DNA of 34,741 bases. Source: an uncultured Oscillospiraceae bacterium. GTDB lineage: Bacteria; Bacillota; Clostridia; Oscillospirales; Oscillospiraceae. A model generated the notes under the pieces. It searched no databases, was not told the origin of the DNA, and saw nothing but the letters and a program-made list of their open reading frames with translations. The position numbers and the translations under genes were made by a program. This document shows positions 6,992 to 16,976 of this stretch, piece after piece (position 1 is the first letter of the stretch; each line of letters opens with the position of its first letter). The stretch covers positions 1 to 34,741 of the forward strand of contig CANQKA010000014.1 of assembly GCA_947624395.1 (NCBI GenBank), read 5' to 3'.

Positions 6992-8302
6992 CTACGCAAA
7001 CACGCCCAAAGCTGCATTGAGCACGAACACGCCTGCCAGCAGATACAGCGCCGGATCCACCAGCGCGGCCCGCTTCCGGCAGGCCATCACCACCACATAG
7101 GACACCACGCCCAGCATAACGCCGGTGGTAATGGAAAACGTGAATGGCATGCCCACGATCATCAAAAAGCATGGCAGCGAGATCTCCGTATGCTTCCAGG
7201 TGATCTGGGTGATGCCGCTCATCATGAACATACCCACCATGACCAGCGGCGCCGCCAGCGCAGCCCCGGACACCATTCCCACCAGCGGCGTGAACGGAAG
7301 CACGCACAGGAACAGCAGCCCGGTCACCACGGCGGACAGGCCCGTGCGAGCGCCCTCCCGAATGCCGGTGGCGGACTCCGCCACCACGATCACATTGGTG
7401 ACCCCCAGCACCGCCCCGGCGCAGGTGGCGGCACCGCAGCAGAGAAAGGCCCCCTTTTGTCCCACCACGTCGCCGGTCGAATCCATCAATTTTGTGTCGC
7501 CCGCCACGCCCTGCAGCGTGCCCACCACGTCAAAGTGCTGGGACACCACCAAACTCAGCAGCGCGGATATGAGCGGGACAGGCCCCAATGCCAGCAGACC
7601 GGCGAAGTCCGGCTTAAACGCGCCCAGAGACAGCTTCGGCGCGGCCGTCAGGCTCTGAGGCAGCACCGTCACCCCCAGCGGCACGCCCAGCACCGTGGTC
7701 ACCGCGACGCCTATTATAAGCGCACCGGGAACTTTCTTCATCACCAGCACGGCCGTGATGAAGATGCCCGCCAGCGCCAGCAGCGGCCCCGGCGCGGTCA
7801 ACGCTCCCATATCCACGATGTTGTCGTTGGCGGTGATAAGCCCCGCGTTGATGAGCCCGGACAGGGTGAGCAGCAGCCCCAATCCGGCGGACAGGGCGAA
7901 CTTGAAGGGCATGGGCAGCGCGTCGTTCAGCCGCTGCCGCAAGGGGCTGGCCGCCAACGCCAGAAACAGCACCCCGGACAGCAGCACCAACGCCAGACCC
8001 TGCTGCCATGTGCACCCATAGCGTTGGCAGATGGTATAGGTAAACATGGTGGGAAAGCCCAGTCCGGGCACCAGCGCGAAGGGCAGGTTGGACACCAGCC
8101 CAAACAATATGCTGCCCAGCGCGGCGATAAGGCAGGTGGCCGTCATGACCTCCCGCACGTCCATACCCGCGCCGGCGAGCAGGTTCGGAATGACCAGTAT
8201 CAAATACGCCGAGGCGCAAAACGTGGTGCACCCGCCCAGTATCTCTTTGCCCACAGTCGTGCCCCGCTGGGACAGATGGAAGAATCGGTCCAGTTTGTTC
8301 AT
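6992..8302 (-). CDS. NCS2-family (AzgA-type) purine permease, copy 1
   Basis: 436 aa polytopic membrane protein, with about 12-14 membrane segments expected. Family marks include TTFCASAYLILVIPNLL near the N-terminus, the TM3 region LVPGLGFPTMFTYTIC and AESATGIREGARTGLSAVVTG, the AzgA-type signature in the C-terminal half. Relatives import hypoxanthine, guanine or adenine with protons; the substrate here is not determined. ATG 8302 is preferred over the GTG at 8311 because AAGGGGG lies 8 nt ahead of the ATG and abuts the GTG. It is the last gene of the run that begins at 19714 and follows copy 2 by 13 bp. The TM3 segment differs from copies 2 and 3 (PTMFTYT rather than NAFFTYT), so its specificity may differ. 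Confidence 0.88.
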   Translation of the reverse strand: MNKLDRFFHLSQRGTTVGKEILGGCTTFCASAYLILVIPNLLAGAGMDVREVMTATCLIAALGSILFGLVSNLPFALVPGLGFPTMFTYTICQRYGCTWQQGLALVLLSGVLFLALAASPLRQRLNDALPMPFKFALSAGLGLLLTLSGLINAGLITANDNIVDMGALTAPGPLLALAGIFITAVLVMKKVPGALIIGVAVTTVLGVPLGVTVLPQSLTAAPKLSLGAFKPDFAGLLALGPVPLISALLSLVVSQHFDVVGTLQGVAGDTKLMDSTGDVVGQKGAFLCCGAATCAGAVLGVTNVIVVAESATGIREGARTGLSAVVTGLLFLCVLPFTPLVGMVSGAALAAPLVMVGMFMMSGITQITWKHTEISLPCFLMIVGMPFTFSITTGVMLGVVSYVVVMACRKRAALVDPALYLLAGVFVLNAALGVFA

Positions 8303-8315
8303 CTCACACACCCCC

Positions 8316-9623
8316 TTAGATCGCCGAAAGCACGTACATGACCACGAACAGCGCAGTCAAAACGTATGTGACCGGGGGTATCTTCTTCCCTTTTCCGCTC
8401 ACCAGGCTGATGGCGGTGTAGGCGATGAAGCCCACCCCGATACCGTCCGCCACGGAGTATGTAAAGGGGATCATTATCATGGTGAGGAAGCAGGGCAGCG
8501 CGATCTCCACCTGATGCCAGTAGATATTTGTGGCGTTGTGTATCATCAGCATGCCGATGAGCACCAGCGCCGGCGACGTGGCCGCACCGGGTATCACCCC
8601 CGCGATGGGGGCCAGCAGGATGGATGCCAGAAACAGCACGCCCGTGGCGGCGGTATAGAGCCCGGTCCTTGCCCCGTCCGCCACGCCGGTGGACCCTTCG
8701 ATCGGCACGCCTATGGCCGGAGCGCCCAGCAGCGGCGCCACCGCAGTGGACAACGCCACCGCCGTCATGCCCCGGCTGTACCGGCCCAACCCGCCCTTTT
8801 CGTCCAGCAGGTCGCCCGCACCGGCGATGCATATGAGCGCACCCAGGGTGTCAAAGCACAGGCACATGGTGAACGTGACCACCGCCGTCACCAGCGGCAT
8901 CACCCCCAGCGAGAGAACCCCGCCGAAGTCCGCCGACAGCAGCAGCGGCCGCAGGCTGGACAGATCCAGCTTCATGGACTGCGGCGCTTGGGTCACCCCC
9001 AGGGGGAACCCCACCAGCGTGGTCACCACGATGCCGATGAGGATGGCGCCTTTCACCTTCCAGGCCATCAGCACGCCGGTGAACAGCAGCCCCAGAATGG
9101 CCAGAAACGTGGCCGGTGTGCCGATATCCCCCAGCACCAGCGCGCCGTCCTGCGCCTGGACGATGCCGGAGTTCAAAAGCCCAATAAGAGCGATGAACAG
9201 CCCCAATCCCGCGCTGATGGCGTTTTTCATGCTTGGCGGGATGCAGGACACCATCTGGTCCCGCAGGGGCGTCAGGCTTATCACCAGATAGGCCACGCCG
9301 GACAGGCTCACCACCGCCAGCGCCTGGGCCCATGTATACCCCATGGTGAGGCAGAGGGTATAGGTGAAAAACGCGTTGAGGCCCACCCCGGGGGACAGCA
9401 TAAAGGGCAGGTTAAAGGCGGCGGCCAGAAAGCACGCCAGCGCGGAAGAAAGACACGTTGCCAGCAGCACGCCGGTATAGTCCATCCCGGTCATGCCCAG
9501 GTAGCTTGGCGTGACGAACAGGATATACGCCACGGAGAAAAAGGACGTGAGCGCCCCGAGAAGTTCCCGCCGCACGGTGGTCCCATGCGCTGTCAGGCCA
9601 AACAGGCGGTCCAATGCTTTCAT
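8316..9623 (-). CDS. NCS2-family (AzgA-type) purine permease, copy 2
   Basis: 435 aa integral membrane carrier. TSFFSVAYILFVTPSYL and LSPGVGLNAFFTYTLC match the first and third helices of the AzgA group, and EGSTGVADGARTGLYTAATG is the conserved C-terminal loop. The ATG at 9623 has GGAGG 7 nt upstream; the frame is open for 29 codons before it without family similarity. ATG and the TGA of the preceding HD-domain gene share the sequence ATGA (4-bp overlap), so the two proteins are made from one transcript in a coupled way. Proton-driven nucleobase import is the family role; guanine/hypoxanthine is a guess from the subgroup. Confidence 0.88.
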   Translation of the reverse strand: MKALDRLFGLTAHGTTVRRELLGALTSFFSVAYILFVTPSYLGMTGMDYTGVLLATCLSSALACFLAAAFNLPFMLSPGVGLNAFFTYTLCLTMGYTWAQALAVVSLSGVAYLVISLTPLRDQMVSCIPPSMKNAISAGLGLFIALIGLLNSGIVQAQDGALVLGDIGTPATFLAILGLLFTGVLMAWKVKGAILIGIVVTTLVGFPLGVTQAPQSMKLDLSSLRPLLLSADFGGVLSLGVMPLVTAVVTFTMCLCFDTLGALICIAGAGDLLDEKGGLGRYSRGMTAVALSTAVAPLLGAPAIGVPIEGSTGVADGARTGLYTAATGVLFLASILLAPIAGVIPGAATSPALVLIGMLMIHNATNIYWHQVEIALPCFLTMIMIPFTYSVADGIGVGFIAYTAISLVSGKGKKIPPVTYVLTALFVVMYVLSAI

Positions 9624-10495
9624 CGTCCCGCCTCCGTCTTCTCCATCCGCAGCACCACGTCGGTCTGCGTGATGACAAAGGCCGAGCGCTCGGCCGCCAC
9701 CCGGCGGCACAGCAGCAGCTTTTCCCGCAGCTTGTCGGTCACGTCCCGGACGCCCTCGCGTATCTCCGGGTCGTCCGACCAGGCGTGGACGATCGCCAGC
9801 TCCGGCGTCAGCTCCACCTGCCGGATGGCCATATGCTTGTGAAACTCCCGCCGGTCTCTGGCGCTGGGCATATGCTCCACGTCGTAGAGAAAGCTGATAT
9901 TCCGGTCTGCGGATATATCCAGCTCATCCGCCAGACATATGAGCGCCGCCAGGTATGGCAAACTCACGGTCTTCCCCGGCTCCACCTGGAACGCGGGCGG
10001 GTATTCCCGCTCGTCCAGCAGATCTGTCTTCCGATGCCCCCGGCAGACCTGTATAACGGCCCTTGCGTATGCCCCGTTGGGGATATCCATCAGGTGCCAG
10101 TACTTTTCCAGATACAGCCCGGACAGCTCCTGGTGGTGGTCCCGCACCGCCCAGGCCCTGGCGTTATCATCCTCCGGCTCCGGGATGCCCAGCACCTGGC
10201 GAAATTCCTCAAAGTCCGCCACGGACACGCCCATGCCCACGTCGTGGAACAGCGCCCCCATCAGCAGGATATACAGGTCCTCCGCCGTGAGCTTCTCCAA
10301 CTGACTGCCAATGAGCTGATTGCACAGGTCCAGAATATCCAGGGAATGCAGCGCCGTGTGGTCCGTAAAATCGGGAAAATAGTTCTCATACCGGCTGAGC
10401 ATCCGCTGGGACACCACCACACAGTCCCGATACCGGTCGTGCAGCTCCGGCGCGCACCGGGCCAGCCGCCGCTCTATGCCATAGTCCAGTTCCAT
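9620..10495 (-). CDS. HD-domain phosphohydrolase-like protein
   Basis: 291 aa, soluble. Metal-binding pattern: DHTALHS (His46, His50), then ALFHDVGMG (His84-Asp85), DHHQELS near 119-125, and ALICLADELDISADR near 185-200, which gives the last aspartate. This is the layout of HD hydrolases acting on nucleotides or cyclic dinucleotides, and of HD modules found with HATPase proteins. The substrate cannot be told from sequence. It is sandwiched between two NCS2 permeases (4-bp overlap with one, 16-bp gap from the other), so a role in purine handling is an attractive inference. GGGAGG stands about 7 nt ahead of the ATG at 10495. Confidence 0.8.
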   Translation of the reverse strand: MELDYGIERRLARCAPELHDRYRDCVVVSQRMLSRYENYFPDFTDHTALHSLDILDLCNQLIGSQLEKLTAEDLYILLMGALFHDVGMGVSVADFEEFRQVLGIPEPEDDNARAWAVRDHHQELSGLYLEKYWHLMDIPNGAYARAVIQVCRGHRKTDLLDEREYPPAFQVEPGKTVSLPYLAALICLADELDISADRNISFLYDVEHMPSARDRREFHKHMAIRQVELTPELAIVHAWSDDPEIREGVRDVTDKLREKLLLCRRVAAERSAFVITQTDVVLRMEKTEAGR

Positions 10496-10511
10496 TGCGA
10501 CCCTCCCTATC

Positions 10512-11918
10512 TCAGTGGGTCACAAAGAACATGACGGCAAACAGCGCCGCGATCACCCATGTTCCCGCTTTAACGTCTCTCGCCTTCCCGGTGAACACGC
10601 TGATGAACGTATGGGAGATGACGCCAAAGGCGATGCCGTAGGAGATATTATAGGTCAGGGGCATGATGGCCAGGGTGAGAAACGCCGGCACCGCGTCCTC
10701 CGTCTTCAGCCAGTCTATGTTCCTGGCGCAGTTCATCATCATGATGCCCACGTAGACCAGCGCCGCCGCCGTGGCGCACCCGGGCACCAGCATGGCGATG
10801 GGGCTCAAAAACATGCTGACGAAAAACAGCGCCCCGGTCACCATGGCGGCCAGCCCCGTCTTGCCGCCCTCCGCGATACCCGCGGACGCCTCCACATAGG
10901 AGCTCACCGTGGACGTTCCGCAGATGGCGCCGGCCGTGGTGGCGATGGCGTCGGCCAGCATCGCCCTGTCCATGTTGGGCACTTCCCCTTCTTCGGTCAG
11001 AAGGTTGCCCCTGGCGCACGCCCCGTACAGGGTGCCTATGGTGTCGAACATATCCACCAGGCAGAAGGCCAGCGCCGTCGTGGCGATCATGAGGGCCAGC
11101 TCCGTGGCGCTGTGGTCGGCAAGATACGCCGAAAAATCAAATCCCTCCGTAAATACCTTCCCGAACGCGTATTTTCCGAAATCTCCGAACGCCGCGAACG
11201 GGTTGAAATTCATACCATCCGTAAAGCCCTCATAAAACCCCGGGACCGTAAGCCCCAGCAGGTAATAGAGCGCCGTTCCGCCCAGTATGCCCCAGAGCAC
11301 CGCGCCCTTGACCCGTTTGCACGTCAGCACCGCTATCGCGATCAGCGCCGCCAACGTCACGAGCTGTGGAAAGATACCCCCCCACGTGACATTGCCGGAC
11401 AGCAGATTGAACGACGCCAGGCTCACGAACGTGGACTCGTTCGCCACCACGATACCGGAATCCTTCAGTCCGATGAACGCGATGAACAGCCCCACGCCCG
11501 CGGGTATGGCCACCCGCACCGCCGTTGGGATCGCCTCGAATATCTTCTTCCGCAGACCCGTCACGGTCAGCAATATGAACATCACCCCGTCCAGCAAAAT
11601 AAGCACCAGCGCGTTGGCGTAGCTCAGCCCGAAGCCCAGGCACACCGTATACACGAAAAACGCGTTGGAGCCCATGGCGGCCGCCTGGGCCAGCGGGATA
11701 TTCGCCAGCAGCCCGATCAGCACCGTCCCGATACAGGCGGAGATGGCCGTGGCGATATAGATGGCGTTATAGGACACCCCCGGCAGCTCCGCGAACATGC
11801 CGGAGTTGACCATGAGGATATACGCCATGGTCATAAAGGTCGTGACCCCCGCCAGCACCTCCGTTTTCACGGTGGAGCCGGCCTCTTTTACGTGGAAGAA
11901 TTTTTCCGGTGATACCAT
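10512..11918 (-). CDS. NCS2-family (AzgA/PbuG-type) purine permease, copy 3
   Basis: 468 aa, the most typical of the three copies. TTFMTMAYILMVNSGMF, AMGSNAFFVYTVCLG, VDMFDTIGTLYG (residues in the central helices) and SSYVEASAGIAEGGKTGLAA are all close to the guanine/hypoxanthine permease PbuG/AzgA pattern. A loop of about 45 residues (GFYEGFTDGMNF...) before the VDMFDT helix makes it longer than copies 1 and 2. GGAGG is 11 nt ahead of the ATG at 11918. The gap to the upstream SDF carrier gene is only 25 bp and has no terminator, so it is taken as part of the same operon. Confidence 0.9.
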   Translation of the reverse strand: MVSPEKFFHVKEAGSTVKTEVLAGVTTFMTMAYILMVNSGMFAELPGVSYNAIYIATAISACIGTVLIGLLANIPLAQAAAMGSNAFFVYTVCLGFGLSYANALVLILLDGVMFILLTVTGLRKKIFEAIPTAVRVAIPAGVGLFIAFIGLKDSGIVVANESTFVSLASFNLLSGNVTWGGIFPQLVTLAALIAIAVLTCKRVKGAVLWGILGGTALYYLLGLTVPGFYEGFTDGMNFNPFAAFGDFGKYAFGKVFTEGFDFSAYLADHSATELALMIATTALAFCLVDMFDTIGTLYGACARGNLLTEEGEVPNMDRAMLADAIATTAGAICGTSTVSSYVEASAGIAEGGKTGLAAMVTGALFFVSMFLSPIAMLVPGCATAAALVYVGIMMMNCARNIDWLKTEDAVPAFLTLAIMPLTYNISYGIAFGVISHTFISVFTGKARDVKAGTWVIAALFAVMFFVTH

Positions 11919-11943
11919 CGAGCTTTATACCTCCGCTCTTTTT

Positions 11944-13548
11944 TTATCGTTTTTTCTTTGTTGACGCCGCGCTCCGCAGCGTATCCATGTCCAGCATATC
12001 CAGCGACCCGCCCAGGTCCGTCAGCGCCATTTGCAGGCAGAACAGGTCCGACGATGTGGCGATGAACTCCAATATCACGTTCAGCGCCGTCATCACGGCC
12101 ACCGCCTCCATGGGTATGCCAAGCTGGGTAAACAGCAGCGTGTAGCACGTCAGCGCCGACCCCGGCACCGGCGGGCACGCGATAGCCAGCATCACGCAGA
12201 TGAACAGCGCCGTCAACAGCCACGCCGGCGTGATAGCCACGCCGTAGATCTCCGCCATGCTCATGCTGGCGACCAGAAACAGCACCACCGCGCCGGGCAT
12301 GTATATGACCTGCCCCAAGGGGATGCCGAAGCGGGTGATCTTCTCGTGTATGCCCAGCTGCTTTTCGCAGCACTCCTGGTTGGTGGGAAAGGCCGCCACG
12401 GAGGACGCCGTGCTCAGGCCGATGAGGAAGGTGGGCATGGTCTTTTTCAGCAGCGTCACGGGCCCGACCTTCCACCGGACACACACCAGCGCTAAGCTGC
12501 ACGCCATCATTACCGCCGTGCCCAGAACTATGACGGGGATGAGCTTATAGGACCGGGCCAAAAGCCGGAACCCGTCCCCCAGAAACATCTTGAAGACGCT
12601 GCCGAACACGAACACGGGGACCAGCGAGCTTATCGCCTCCATGATGAGCTGGACCACGTAGTTGGACTGCTCCACGAACGTGGCCGCCACCGAGACCTTT
12701 TCCCCCAACAGCAGCAGCGCTATCCCGATGAGCACCGCCACGAAGATGATCTGCAGGGGATTGCCCTCCGTGAAGGGCGTGAAGAAGTTGGCCGGCACGA
12801 TATCCAGCACCATGTCCATCAGTTCCGACGGGTCGAATGTCTGGCCGCCTCCCGCGGCCATGGGGAAGAACGGCACCACAGCCGCTCCCGCAATGACCCC
12901 CAACACGACGGTGAACAAAATGAGCTTGGTGATCATCCGCTTGCCTATCCGGCCGAAGGAGGCCACGTCCCCCATGCAGCAGATGCCCCATGTCACCGAC
13001 AGGAATATCATGGGTCCGGATATGGCGGTGAGCAGGCCCATGAACGTGTTGAAAACAGGCGTCACCAGCTTGTCCGTCAGCACCAGCCGCACCGCCTCCG
13101 GCAAAAGCCTGCACAGATAGCCCAGCACCGCCGCCAGCACCAGGGCGATGGCCAAAGAGACCATGAGGGACCTTTTTTTCCGCTTTGGGGTGAACAGGAC
13201 CCGGTTCGTACCGTCCTTATAATGCCACAGCGGCGCCAGGCCCATCTGGGCCATCATGCCCGTCAGTGCCCCGCTGTCCGGCCCGTCCTGCTCCGCCAGC
13301 GGGTCCAGGGACGGACCGGTCAGGGAAAGCTCCACCCGCGGGGCGCGAAACCGCCACCGGCAGCGCAGAGTAAACTCCCCCGCCGTTCCCTCGTCCCGGT
13401 AGCGCAGCAGCGCTTCCTCCAGGGCCAGCCGGACCCGCAGGGCGTCCTTTCGTTCCACCTTGGCGGCCGTGAGAAATTCGTAGGCCGCCTCCCCGGCCTC
13501 GTCGATGCCGGGACCTGTCAGGTCATATCTTTTTTCCACGTTCTCCAT
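11944..13548 (-). CDS. SDF-family carrier with N-terminal pseudo-HATPase (RsbW-like) domain, copy 1
   Basis: 534 aa. Residues 1-120 resemble the HATPase_c_2 fold of anti-sigma kinases: a helix LRVRLALEEALLRYRD (38-52) in the N-box place, a G1-like loop LTGPSLDPL (76-84) and a last strand DGTNRVLF (112-119). The invariant Asn of the N-box is Arg49 and the G1 Asp is missing, so ATP hydrolysis is unlikely. Residues about 128-510 are a sodium:dicarboxylate symporter (SDF/DAACS) domain with HP1 GLSTASSVAAFPTN (377-390). The NMDGT cation motif reads YMPGA (416-420), and the positions of GltPh D390, R397, N401 and D405 read N490, A497, D501 and L505. Substrate and coupling ion are therefore open. 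ATG 13548 has GAGG 8 nt upstream, 14 bp after the ABC fusion gene. Confidence 0.82.
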   Translation of the reverse strand: MENVEKRYDLTGPGIDEAGEAAYEFLTAAKVERKDALRVRLALEEALLRYRDEGTAGEFTLRCRWRFRAPRVELSLTGPSLDPLAEQDGPDSGALTGMMAQMGLAPLWHYKDGTNRVLFTPKRKKRSLMVSLAIALVLAAVLGYLCRLLPEAVRLVLTDKLVTPVFNTFMGLLTAISGPMIFLSVTWGICCMGDVASFGRIGKRMITKLILFTVVLGVIAGAAVVPFFPMAAGGGQTFDPSELMDMVLDIVPANFFTPFTEGNPLQIIFVAVLIGIALLLLGEKVSVAATFVEQSNYVVQLIMEAISSLVPVFVFGSVFKMFLGDGFRLLARSYKLIPVIVLGTAVMMACSLALVCVRWKVGPVTLLKKTMPTFLIGLSTASSVAAFPTNQECCEKQLGIHEKITRFGIPLGQVIYMPGAVVLFLVASMSMAEIYGVAITPAWLLTALFICVMLAIACPPVPGSALTCYTLLFTQLGIPMEAVAVMTALNVILEFIATSSDLFCLQMALTDLGGSLDMLDMDTLRSAASTKKKR

Positions 13549-13562
13549 AAGGCGTTCCTCGC

Positions 13563-16500
13563 TTAAAATACAATGGTCACCGTATTTACCCCGTCGGCGT
13601 AGGCGTGCTCGCTGCTCTTCGTCCTGCTGAGCGCCAGCGCCGCGCTCAGCTCGTCGCCCTCGGTCAGCGGGTCGAATTCCGCCCCCTCCCAGCGGATGAC
13701 GGCCTCGCACTCGCTCCCGTCCTCGCTGCAAAGGGCGTCGAAGCTCAGGCTGTTCTCCCCCACATCCGGCAGCGCGGGCAGGATGCTGGTCACGCACAGC
13801 TCCTCGAATATCTGCTGATATTTCAGCGACTGGGGCGCGCCCAGAAGCTGCTTGCGGGCAAACCGGTCGATGTCGCCCGACGCGCCGATGAAGTCGAACC
13901 CCTTGGAGTCGATGTCCAGGTGGAGCGTCTTCAGCCGGTGGACGAACGCCCGGCACCGGTCCGTCCTGGGGTGGTCGAACACCTGCTCCGGCGTACCGTC
14001 CTCGAAAATAACGCCCTCGTCCATGTAAAATACCCGCGTGGACACGTCATGGGCGAACTTCATCTCATGGGTCACGATGAGCATGGTCAGGCCCTGCTCG
14101 GCCAGACTGCGGATGACCGCCAGCACCTCGCCCACCATGGTGGGGTCCAGGGCGCTGGTGGGCTCGTCAAAGAGCACGATCTCCGGCTGCATGTTCAGGG
14201 TCCTCGCGATGGCGACGCGCTGCTTCTGCCCGCCGGACAGCTCGTCCGGGTAATTGAGCGCCTTTTCCGCCAACCCGACCTTGGTCAGCAGCCCCATGCC
14301 CCGCTCGTAAGCCTCCTGCCTTGTGCAGCCCAGCAGCTCCACCGGCCCCAGCATGATATTTTCGATCACCGTCAAATGGGCGAACAGGTTGAAGCTCTGG
14401 AACACCATACCCATGCGCTGGCGCACCGCGCCCAGCTGGGCCGGCTTCACCCCGGTCACCGGCTGGCCGAACACCTGAATATCGCCCTCTGTCGGCGTTT
14501 CCAGCCGGTTAATGCACCGCAAAAGGGTGCTCTTGCCCGTGCCGGACGGCCCGATGATGGAGATAACGTCCCCGGTATTTATCACGGCGTTCACGTCCTT
14601 TAAGGGCGTTGCGTTGGGATAGACCTTCTTCAAGTGGGATATGGTGATGACCGGCCCGCCGTTCTGGGCCGCTTTCTTTTCCTCCGGCGCCTCCCCGATG
14701 GCCACGCGCATGTCCACGCCCTTTGGCTCACGGCGACGGCGGCGGGGGTCGATCTTCCGCTCCGCCAGACCCAGCAGCGATGTCAGACACCAGGCCAGGA
14801 TGAAATACAGCACCGCCGTCAATATCAGCGGGAAGAACGCCTCGAACGTCCGGCTGCGGATAAGGTCGGTGGCCTTTGTCAGGTCCTGCACCGCGATATA
14901 GCCCACCACGGAGGTCATCTTCACCATGGAGATGAACTCGCCCTTATACACCGGCAGGATATGCCGCGCCGCCTGGGGCGCTATGATCTTTGTGAACGTC
15001 TTGACCCGGCCGAAGCCCATGGCCTGGGCGGCCTCCCACTGGCCCGCGTCCACGGCGTTTATGCCGGTCCTGATCATCTCGGACACATACACGGCGAAGT
15101 TGATGGAGAAGCCGATGATGGCCACCACCACCCCGTCCAGTCTCGCCCCGGCGAACACCACGTAGAACAGCACCATCAGCAGCACCAGCACCGGGATACC
15201 CTGGACCAGCCGGACGAACGCCGCCGTGATGCCGGAGGCGATCTTATTCCGGCTGCGGCGCACCATGCACAGCCCGAAGCCCAGCACCGTGCCGAACAGC
15301 GCCGAGAATATCGAGATGACGAACGTGACGCCCAGGCCGGATAAAATCATCTCCCACCGGTCCTCCTGGACGAAGTTCTTATAAAAGCTGTCCTTGAGCC
15401 CCTCCCAGAAGCCCTTTTCCTCCGCCTGCACTGCCACGCCCATATCCTCGGCCCGGACCATGAGCGTCATGCCGCCCACATAGTGGGTGGTGGGGAAATC
15501 GATGCTCTGCTTCCGCTCGTCGGTGATGCTCATGGCGCCGGACACGATGTCCGCCCGGCCGCTGTTCAGCATCTGGATAAGCGAGTTAAAAGTGCTCTGG
15601 GTGATCTCCAGCTTCATCCCCAGCTCCTTGGCGATGAGCGTGACCAGCTCCACCTCATAGCCCAGGGACTGGCCGTTCCCGCCCACATAGCTCATGGGCT
15701 CCAGCGTGGAGTCGTGGGCGTACCGCAGCGTGCCGTTGGGCGCGTCGTACTCGCCCACGTCGATGGTTTTTTTGCTGTCGTCGGCGCTGAGCCATTTCTC
15801 CCGCAGCGCGTCCAGGGTGCCATCCTCCGTATACCGCTCGATGATGGCGCTTATTTCATCCGTCAGGGGGCTGTCCTTTTGCAGGCCCAGGCCGTAGGAA
15901 TCCGGCGCCACCGGCTCGGGAAACACCGCCAGATCGGGCTGTCTCGCCGCCGCCAGCTGGGCCACGGGCATATCGTGGGCCACGGCGTCCAGCGCGCCCG
16001 ACTGCAGCGCCAGCAGCGAATCGGAGGCGTCGTCGTAATACTTAAACTCGCACCCGCTGGCCACCTGGCTCACAAGATCGTCGGAAATACTGCCCGACAT
16101 GACGCCTATGGTGGCGCCGTCAAAGTCCTGAAACGTCCGGAATCGAATCTGACCCTGGCTCTGGCCCCGGTTGGCCACCACGGCCACCACGCCGCCGGTG
16201 TAATCCGACTCGGCGAAGTTCACGCTTTCCGCCCGTTCCTCCGTCACCGTCAGGCCGGTGGCCGACACGTCATATGTCCCCGTGGCAAGGCCCGCGAAAA
16301 TGGACGAGACCTCCGTGCCGGTCACTTCCAGCCCGTAGCCGTACGCCTTGCAGAAGCGGGCCATGATATCCACGTCGTAGCCCACGATCTGCCCGTTAAG
16401 AATATAGCAGAAGGGCGCCACGTCCGTTTTTACCGCCATGTGGACGACGCCGTTATCCGCCGGGAAGGCGGTCCAGTCCTCCACCACCTTTTTGCTCTCG

Positions 16501-16976
16501 TCCGCGCCCAGCCAGATGCTGTCTATCTCTTTCAGGGTCCCGTCGGCCTTGATCTGCGCCAAAAATTCGTTATACTCGTCCCGCAGCGCCGCGCCCCGGT
16601 CGGTCTTGGCAAAGGCGGCGGCGTAGCTCTCCTCCACCAGCACGTCGGGCAGATAGGTCACCGCCTGGTTTTCTGCGCACAGGGTCCGGGCGATGGGCTC
16701 GTCGATCAAAAACCCGGCGACCTTTCCCTGCTCCACCGCCAGCGCCAGATCCGGCACCCGGTCGTAATACTGCTTGTCCGCGTCCTTGATAAGGTTGTCG
16801 GTATGTACGTCAAAGCTGGAACCGGTCATCACGCCGATGGCCTGTCCGTCCAGCTGCCGGATATCGGTTATCTGCTCGCTTTCTTCCCCGCTGTCGTTTT
16901 TCGCGCAGCCGCTCAGAAGCAGACTGATAAGCAGCACCGGCACGCACAGGGTGCGCCAGAACTTTTTATTTTTCAT
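13563..16976 (-). CDS. Single-chain polar amino acid ABC transporter: lipoprotein SBP modules, permease, ATPase and C-terminal pseudo-HATPase
   Basis: About 1137 aa (ATG 16976, or the adjacent ATG 16979; residue numbers from the latter). Signal peptide with lipobox LLSGC (Cys25). Residues 40-165 match only the second lobe of an SBP_bac_3 binding protein, 176-400 a whole one ([20 protein letters not shown]), and 416-510 only the first lobe. Residues 542-745 are a HisM/GlnP-type permease ([23 protein letters not shown] coupling loop). The ATPase follows: Walker [10 protein letters not shown] (810-818), signature LSGGQKQR (914-921), Walker B IVLFDEP (934-940), switch His971. Residues about 1050-1138 resemble the HATPase modules of the flanking SDF proteins ([27 protein letters not shown]). 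It overlaps the upstream SDF gene by 1-4 bp. Amino acid import is inferred from the family. Confidence 0.85.
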   Translation of the reverse strand: MKNKKFWRTLCVPVLLISLLLSGCAKNDSGEESEQITDIRQLDGQAIGVMTGSSFDVHTDNLIKDADKQYYDRVPDLALAVEQGKVAGFLIDEPIARTLCAENQAVTYLPDVLVEESYAAAFAKTDRGAALRDEYNEFLAQIKADGTLKEIDSIWLGADESKKVVEDWTAFPADNGVVHMAVKTDVAPFCYILNGQIVGYDVDIMARFCKAYGYGLEVTGTEVSSIFAGLATGTYDVSATGLTVTEERAESVNFAESDYTGGVVAVVANRGQSQGQIRFRTFQDFDGATIGVMSGSISDDLVSQVASGCEFKYYDDASDSLLALQSGALDAVAHDMPVAQLAAARQPDLAVFPEPVAPDSYGLGLQKDSPLTDEISAIIERYTEDGTLDALREKWLSADDSKKTIDVGEYDAPNGTLRYAHDSTLEPMSYVGGNGQSLGYEVELVTLIAKELGMKLEITQSTFNSLIQMLNSGRADIVSGAMSITDERKQSIDFPTTHYVGGMTLMVRAEDMGVAVQAEEKGFWEGLKDSFYKNFVQEDRWEMILSGLGVTFVISIFSALFGTVLGFGLCMVRRSRNKIASGITAAFVRLVQGIPVLVLLMVLFYVVFAGARLDGVVVAIIGFSINFAVYVSEMIRTGINAVDAGQWEAAQAMGFGRVKTFTKIIAPQAARHILPVYKGEFISMVKMTSVVGYIAVQDLTKATDLIRSRTFEAFFPLILTAVLYFILAWCLTSLLGLAERKIDPRRRRREPKGVDMRVAIGEAPEEKKAAQNGGPVITISHLKKVYPNATPLKDVNAVINTGDVISIIGPSGTGKSTLLRCINRLETPTEGDIQVFGQPVTGVKPAQLGAVRQRMGMVFQSFNLFAHLTVIENIMLGPVELLGCTRQEAYERGMGLLTKVGLAEKALNYPDELSGGQKQRVAIARTLNMQPEIVLFDEPTSALDPTMVGEVLAVIRSLAEQGLTMLIVTHEMKFAHDVSTRVFYMDEGVIFEDGTPEQVFDHPRTDRCRAFVHRLKTLHLDIDSKGFDFIGASGDIDRFARKQLLGAPQSLKYQQIFEELCVTSILPALPDVGENSLSFDALCSEDGSECEAVIRWEGAEFDPLTEGDELSAALALSRTKSSEHAYADGVNTVTIVF

